Below are positions 60,289 to 64,000 of a DNA stretch of 64,000 bases, piece after piece. The position numbers and the translations under genes were made by a program. Origin of the DNA: JASLCR01 sp964407405 (GTDB lineage Bacteria > Patescibacteriota > Saccharimonadia > Saccharimonadales > Saccharimonadaceae); NCBI GenBank assembly GCA_964407405.1, contig CAYOVH010000002.1, forward strand, positions 124,001 through 188,000, read 5' to 3'. Within the stretch, counting starts at the first letter, position 1, and each line of letters opens with the position of its first letter. A model generated the notes under the pieces. It was given only the letters and a program-made list of their open reading frames with translations. It searched no databases and was not told the DNA's origin.

Positions 60289-61244
60289 TATGCTTCCTCC
60301 TTGGCGGGTTTACCGGTGATTGTCAAAAATACTTCATCAAGTGTTGGCTTTTGTACGCTAACTTCGAGTAGATGCATGCCTGCGTTTTTGAAGGCTACGA
60401 GCAGGTCGGTGATCTTATCTGGGTCGGCCATTGGCGCAGCTAAAAGTGTCGGTTCGGAGCTGGTAGCACGGGACTTCAATACTTTTTTGGTGATTTCGAT
60501 TGCCTTTTTCATAGATTTTTTATCTTTGAGCCGCAACTGGAGAGTAGCAGTGCCGATGCTGCTTTTTAGATCGTTTGCGGTACCTTCGGCAATTACCTTG
60601 CCGTGATCAATTACCGCGATTCTGTCAGCCAACTGGTCGGCTTCATCGAGGTACTGGGTAGTGAGTAGTACTGTAGAGCCGTTTTTTACCAATCGACGGA
60701 TCGTGTCCCACATTTGATTGCGAGTGCGGGGGTCTAGGCCAGTAGTTGGTTCATCCAAGAAGATTAGTGGTGGCTGTGCGATGAGGCTAGCTGCGAGATC
60801 GAGACGGCGGCGCATGCCTCCTGAAAACTTTGATAGTGGTCGCTTGGCCGCATCAGTTAGGCCAAACTCTTCGAGCAGTTCTTGGGATTTTTGCTTAGCT
60901 TCAGAATAGCTGAGTCCAAGCAGTCGGCCAAAGATGATCAGGTTTTCGGTTGCCGAAAGAGCTTCGTCGACTGTTGCGTCTTGACCCGTGACACCAATCA
61001 GTTGCCGGACGATGTGCGCCTCCTTGACGATATCATGGCCAAAAATTTTGGCACTGCCGCCATCGGGACGCATCAATGTTGCCAGCATATTGATAGTTGT
61101 GCTTTTACCGGCACCATTTGGGCCTAGAACCCCGTAGATACTGCCGCTTGGGACCTTGAGGTCAATTCCGTCGACTGCTTTGTTGTCGCCAAAGTGCTTT
61201 TCGAGACCCGTGACCTCGATCGCATAAGTTACTGGTTGTTTCAT
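60288..61244 (-). CDS. ABC transporter ATP-binding protein, DrrA-like
   Basis: 318 residues: Walker A YGVLGPNGAGKSTTINML, signature KFSGGMRRRLDLAASL, Walker B PPLIFLDEPTTGLDPRTR, H-loop LLTTQYLDEADQLADRI, and a C-terminal extension as in the daunorubicin-resistance (DrrA) group. Overlaps the PadR gene stop by 1 nt (TGATG). Powers the permease encoded next. Confidence 0.95.
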   Translation of the reverse strand: MKQPVTYAIEVTGLEKHFGDNKAVDGIDLKVPSGSIYGVLGPNGAGKSTTINMLATLMRPDGGSAKIFGHDIVKEAHIVRQLIGVTGQDATVDEALSATENLIIFGRLLGLSYSEAKQKSQELLEEFGLTDAAKRPLSKFSGGMRRRLDLAASLIAQPPLIFLDEPTTGLDPRTRNQMWDTIRRLVKNGSTVLLTTQYLDEADQLADRIAVIDHGKVIAEGTANDLKSSIGTATLQLRLKDKKSMKKAIEITKKVLKSRATSSEPTLLAAPMADPDKITDLLVAFKNAGMHLLEVSVQKPTLDEVFLTITGKPAKEEA

Positions 61245-61777
61245 CAGAAATCTCCTTCTACGATTTGCTCAAGACGAGTCCTAAGATTACTAATAGCATC
61301 ATTCATGGCTTGCTTTTGTTTATCAGAACCCTTCCTGAGGATGATGTGCGCAAATCTTTTGATCTCACTAGCCTCCTGATGGAAGTGCCGTTGGTAACTG
61401 TGAAGTGATGTGGCTCGTTTGCCCCAGGGTTCATGAAACTCTTCTCTTTCGCTCATCTTGGCCGATTCTCGCCCCTTGTCAGTGAGCGTATAGACTTTTT
61501 TGCCGTCTCTTTCATTTGAAGCAACATCTCCTTTTTCTTCAAGCATCTGTAGTGTTGGATAGATAGATCCCGGACTCGGGCGCCAAATACCATGTGTTTT
61601 CTCCTCGAGATAGGAGATAATTTCATAGCCATGCATTGGCTTTGTAGTGAGTGCGTTGAGGATAGCAGGTTCCATCATCCCCCGCTTAGCTCGAAACCCA
61701 TTTACCATATTGTTCAGGCCTCCGCGGCCTCTAGTTCGTCCAAATGGGGCAAAAGCTTCAAAATCTTGTGAAAACAT
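61244..61777 (-). CDS. PadR-family transcriptional repressor
   Basis: 177 residues: winged helix AILNALTTKPMHGYEIISYL, then PSPGSIYPTLQMLEEKG and VYTLTDKGRE, followed by a helical dimer region. A Gly/Arg-rich 30-residue head precedes it. PadR proteins repress efflux genes and release DNA on binding the drug. A strong AAAGGAG lies 4 nt before the ATG. It is first in an operon with the two ABC genes and is flanked by palindromes that fit autoregulation. Confidence 0.93.
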   Translation of the reverse strand: MFSQDFEAFAPFGRTRGRGGLNNMVNGFRAKRGMMEPAILNALTTKPMHGYEIISYLEEKTHGIWRPSPGSIYPTLQMLEEKGDVASNERDGKKVYTLTDKGRESAKMSEREEFHEPWGKRATSLHSYQRHFHQEASEIKRFAHIILRKGSDKQKQAMNDAISNLRTRLEQIVEGDF

Positions 61778-61792
61778 AGAACTCCTTTCACT

Positions 61793-61844
61793 TAGCGATA
61801 TATCGTTACATACTATTATAGATAGCGATATATCGCTATGTCAA
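61793..61844 (-). promoter_or_regulatory. padR operon promoter with two operator palindromes
   Basis: TTGACA (61844-61839), 18 nt, TATAAT (61820-61815). The perfect palindrome TAGCGATATATCGCTA (61823-61838) fills the spacer between the two boxes. A second copy with one mismatch, TAGCGATATATCGTTA (61793-61808), lies just past the start site. The centres are 30 bp apart, three helical turns. Confidence 0.85.
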
Positions 61845-61882
61845 GAAAAATAGACTCAAATATGCAATTGCATACGGAAAAA

Positions 61883-62464
61883 CTACTGTTTGCGTACTTT
61901 GATCGCTTCGAGGGGAGCGATGATTCTTTTGAGCTGACGGGCGAGGTCGCAGTAGCCACTCAGTTCTACGTAGCCATCGCTCAGCTGGACGTAACCTACT
62001 GCTTGTCCCTCTTTGACTTTCTCGGCGCCTTTTGGTGTCGTGACGGAGAATTGATGCAGCTCGTAAGGTTCCATGCTCGAAGGAATCTGTAATTTGAGTG
62101 CTTTTGTGTCGAGTTCAGTCATCGTATAGTTGCCGTTTTTTTCAAGCGTTTCGCGTCTATGCTGCAAGTCGGCGGCAACATCGATCGTCCCAGATTTGTA
62201 TTCTGTTGAGACAAAACATGCATGCGTCTCATTGCTATCAAAGATCGCCATGGAGGTCTCATTAGTCGCACCCTGCCACCATCCAGGAGCGCCGGTAAAC
62301 GAGAAGATGCGTGGCTTGTCTGATGGCTTGGTTGCTTTGTAGCCCAGTATCCCCAAGTTGTCGTGAAAGAAGAAGATGCCGCCACCAGTAATGGCAATAA
62401 GAACGATGAAGACGGTCGCTATGACTACGAATCTCTTTCCCCAGCTCCTTCGCCTGATATTCAT
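61883..62464 (-). CDS. Membrane-anchored extracytoplasmic protein, 193 aa
   Basis: A basic N terminus (MNIRRRSWGKR), one membrane helix (~12-33) and an outside domain of ~160 residues with two cysteines (C83, C172 region). TATTGT lies 6 nt before the ATG. It is downstream of and near the next membrane protein gene on the same strand. No family recognised. Confidence 0.65.
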   Translation of the reverse strand: MNIRRRSWGKRFVVIATVFIVLIAITGGGIFFFHDNLGILGYKATKPSDKPRIFSFTGAPGWWQGATNETSMAIFDSNETHACFVSTEYKSGTIDVAADLQHRRETLEKNGNYTMTELDTKALKLQIPSSMEPYELHQFSVTTPKGAEKVKEGQAVGYVQLSDGYVELSGYCDLARQLKRIIAPLEAIKVRKQ

Positions 62465-62516
62465 GTAGAAACAATATCAGGTTTTGGGGATAAAGTCCAT
62501 GAGTGAGTGCAGGGCG

Positions 62517-62912
62517 CTATTTTTTTGATTTTTGTGCTCGCCAAAACCCATTTATTCCAGCTGTGAGCGCCACAAAGCCAGCAGCAACAAATATAACCGG
62601 CAATGCTATAAACATCCATAGGCTGTATTGGACGTCACCGCTAGTTGCCGCTACCGTTACTCGATTGCCGACAGCCGGTGCCGCACAGATGCCGCGTCTG
62701 CATGGGTCCGACAGGGTGTATGTTTTTCCAGAGTCATTCTGTACGGCATATTGTCCATTGCCTCTGGATTCGATGACAGTTGCTTGCTCAAAGCGTCCGC
62801 CACCAGTGAGCATCATGATGTATCCGGCAAAAGTTATCGCGAAGACAACGGCTGCTATAAAAGTTATCAGCTTATACGATAAACGGGATAATTTGACGCT
62901 TTTTGATGACAT
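62517..62912 (-). CDS. Small two-helix membrane protein, 131 aa
   Basis: Two membrane helices (about residues 16-38 and 97-120) hold an outside loop of ~55 residues that looks like a small beta barrel (RGNGQYAVQNDSGKTYTLSD) with two cysteines. The layout resembles DUF3592-type proteins, though I am not certain. Start 62912 follows TATAAT by 6 nt (leaderless). Confidence 0.65.
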   Translation of the reverse strand: MSSKSVKLSRLSYKLITFIAAVVFAITFAGYIMMLTGGGRFEQATVIESRGNGQYAVQNDSGKTYTLSDPCRRGICAAPAVGNRVTVAATSGDVQYSLWMFIALPVIFVAAGFVALTAGINGFWRAQKSKK

Positions 62913-63097
62913 CAATTTATTATACAATAAAATGCTGTCATCAATGAGTCGATAGCTTGGAGCGGTAGTCTTAATATTCTGTCCCAGAATGATAGTTGCG
63001 AGATTATGTGGCGAATCACATCAACAGATGCAACTCGCCAATTACGACGGAATCAAATCACCCCCTGAAACGCTTGGTCGGCGCTGCGCGCCGCCAA

Positions 63098-63120
63098 CCC
63101 AAAAGCCGCCCGTGCGGGCG
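63098..63120 (-). terminator. Terminator after tRNA-Gln
   Basis: A 6-bp perfect CGCCCG (63107-63112)/CGGGCG (63115-63120); on the minus strand GCTTTTGGG follows. The 62913-63097 spacer shows nothing else. Confidence 0.65.
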
Positions 63121-63144
63121 ACCGTTTGGATTTTTTCTCTAATT

Positions 63145-63219
63145 TGGCTGGGCCGGAGGGATTCGAACCCCCGAATGCCAGGACCAAAACCTGGTGCCTT
63201 ACCACTTGGCGACGGCCCA
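63145..63219 (-). tRNA. tRNA-Gln (TTG)
   Basis: Acceptor TGGGCCG/CGGCCCA, anticodon arm CCAGG-TTTTGGT-CCTGG giving TTG, T arm with GGTTCGAATCC, discriminator G and encoded CCA. 75 nt. Confidence 0.96.
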
Positions 63220-63307
63220 TTATCGGTGATAAACCTTTCCAAATATAACACAGTGGCCGTTGTTTGACCACTGTTGTTGTCTGCAAGACTGGCCTGGGGC
63301 GCGATAC

Positions 63308-63781
63308 TCAGCGAATAGCAATGAGCTGCATCTGGCGGTTTGTCAGGCCTGTGCTCCACTCGATGGTTTCGCGGATTGTCTTGCCAACGAGGCTCTTCCC
63401 AAGCGGACTATGGATTGATATTCGGCCATCACTTGGGTTTGCCTCAACGCTATCAACTAGAGTATAGCGAAAGAGTCGGCCTTGCATATCGATAAGCTCT
63501 ACGACCGATCCAATACTTGCTCTCAGGGCGTCGCGCTTTCGAGGGAAGAGCTTTGCTCGGTCGAGGAGTTGCTTTTTGTCTGCTAGCTCGCTCTCGATGA
63601 TTTCGAGCTGAGCAAGTTTTTCAACACGCTCCAGGCGCTGCTCGTGACTATCAATTTTGTCCAGATTGCGCAGGTCTGCCAGCGCGGCTGCCTGACGATG
63701 TTCAAGCTTGGCAACGGATTTTTTAAGTTCTTTCATACCCTTTTTGCTAAGAAGAATAGTCGATGAAGTAGTTGTTTCCAT
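63308..63781 (-). CDS. GreA/GreB-like transcription elongation factor
   Basis: 157 residues. The N-terminal coiled coil (MKELKKSVAKLEHRQAA to ~75) and the C-terminal FKBP-like domain (IGSVVELIDMQGRLFRYTLV, ISIHSPLGKSLVGKTIRETI) match Gre factors, which rescue stalled RNA polymerase. The acidic tip of the coiled coil (DEAKENGD-like in GreA) is poorly conserved (LRNLDKIDSHEQR), so cleavage activity may differ. A strong AAAGGAGG precedes the ATG. Confidence 0.88.
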   Translation of the reverse strand: METTTSSTILLSKKGMKELKKSVAKLEHRQAAALADLRNLDKIDSHEQRLERVEKLAQLEIIESELADKKQLLDRAKLFPRKRDALRASIGSVVELIDMQGRLFRYTLVDSVEANPSDGRISIHSPLGKSLVGKTIRETIEWSTGLTNRQMQLIAIR

Positions 63782-63871
63782 ATTGGTCCCTCCTTTATTC
63801 TTGACTGTTTGTTGGCAGCATTTGCTGCTACACCATTACTCTACAGGATAAATCTGAAAGAAATCTGAATT

Positions 63872-64000
63872 TTAAGAAGATTGTGGCAGAAAAATAATAA
63901 CAGAGGTAGTTTTGTCTGGGATACTAGTGATTTCGATTGTGCCGTGATGGAGTTCGACGATCTTTTTGGCGAGACTAAGGCCAAGGCCATAGCCGGAATT
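63872..64000 (-). CDS. C-terminal end of a sensor histidine kinase
   Basis: The last 42 residues of a protein continuing beyond the window: GYGLGLSLAKKIVELHHGTI is the G2 box and following helix of a histidine-kinase ATPase domain, then the final strand and PQSS. It is the third kinase in this window. Confidence 0.88.
   Translation of the reverse strand, partial: NSGYGLGLSLAKKIVELHHGTIEITSIPDKTTSVIIFLPQSS

Noticed and set aside
1..64000. TGA recoding to glycine as in Gracilibacteria
   Set aside because: Conserved genes contain no in-frame TGA, and several end at TGA at the expected length.

Overview
The window looks like part of a small, dense bacterial genome of about 50% GC that uses the standard code. 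TGA serves only as a stop, which argues against Gracilibacteria and Absconditabacteria. The gene content fits a Patescibacteria/CPR bacterium, most likely Candidatus Saccharibacteria (TM7): a compact F-type ATP synthase operon, a class-less sortase, type IV pilin-like proteins, ABC-F, DprA, SmpB and many short orphan proteins, with almost no biosynthetic genes. This assignment is inferred from content and style; no 16S or ribosomal protein marker lies in the window.

Layout. 1-10 kb: dprA, a candidate structured ncRNA, pth, der, an RluB/RsuA-type pseudouridine synthase and several orphan genes. 9-20.4 kb: two response regulator/histidine kinase pairs, a GH5 glycosidase, LiaF-like and DUF3048 envelope proteins, a degenerate Nudix protein and tRNA-Glu. 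20.5-31.5 kb: gltX, a PEGA-domain protein, a sortase, tRNA-Leu, a GRDP-like protein, an alpha/beta hydrolase, guanylate-kinase-like, NnrD-like and xth genes. 31.5-41.8 kb: smpB, a CMP-kinase-like protein, two glycosyltransferases, hydrolases, ABC-F and a glutaredoxin. 41.9-44.8 kb: a large prepilin-like protein with at least 14 RCC1 repeats, interrupted by a 100-N assembly gap. 44.9-51.9 kb: the ATP synthase operon atpZ-B-E-F-H-A-orf102-G-D-C. 52-64 kb: a Dus enzyme, a tRNA-like gene with a large structured insertion, a UvrD/RecB-type helicase-nuclease, a prepilin, a TerC/DUF475 membrane protein, a PadR-ABC efflux operon with its operators, tRNA-Gln, a GreA-like factor and the end of a third histidine kinase.

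Two kinds of gene architecture alternate. Housekeeping genes (about 28 cases) have a sigma70-type -10 box only 6-13 nt from the start codon and no Shine-Dalgarno sequence, so their mRNAs should be leaderless or nearly so. Scattered between them are short monocistronic cassettes encoding unrecognised proteins, each with its own promoter, a structured leader, a Shine-Dalgarno sequence that is often paired in a small hairpin, and a strong terminator. The most unusual elements are the uncharacterised ORF translationally coupled between atpA and atpG, a three-way-junction inverted repeat between atpB and atpE, the tRNA-like gene with a stacked-hairpin insertion, and the RCC1-repeat pilin-like protein.
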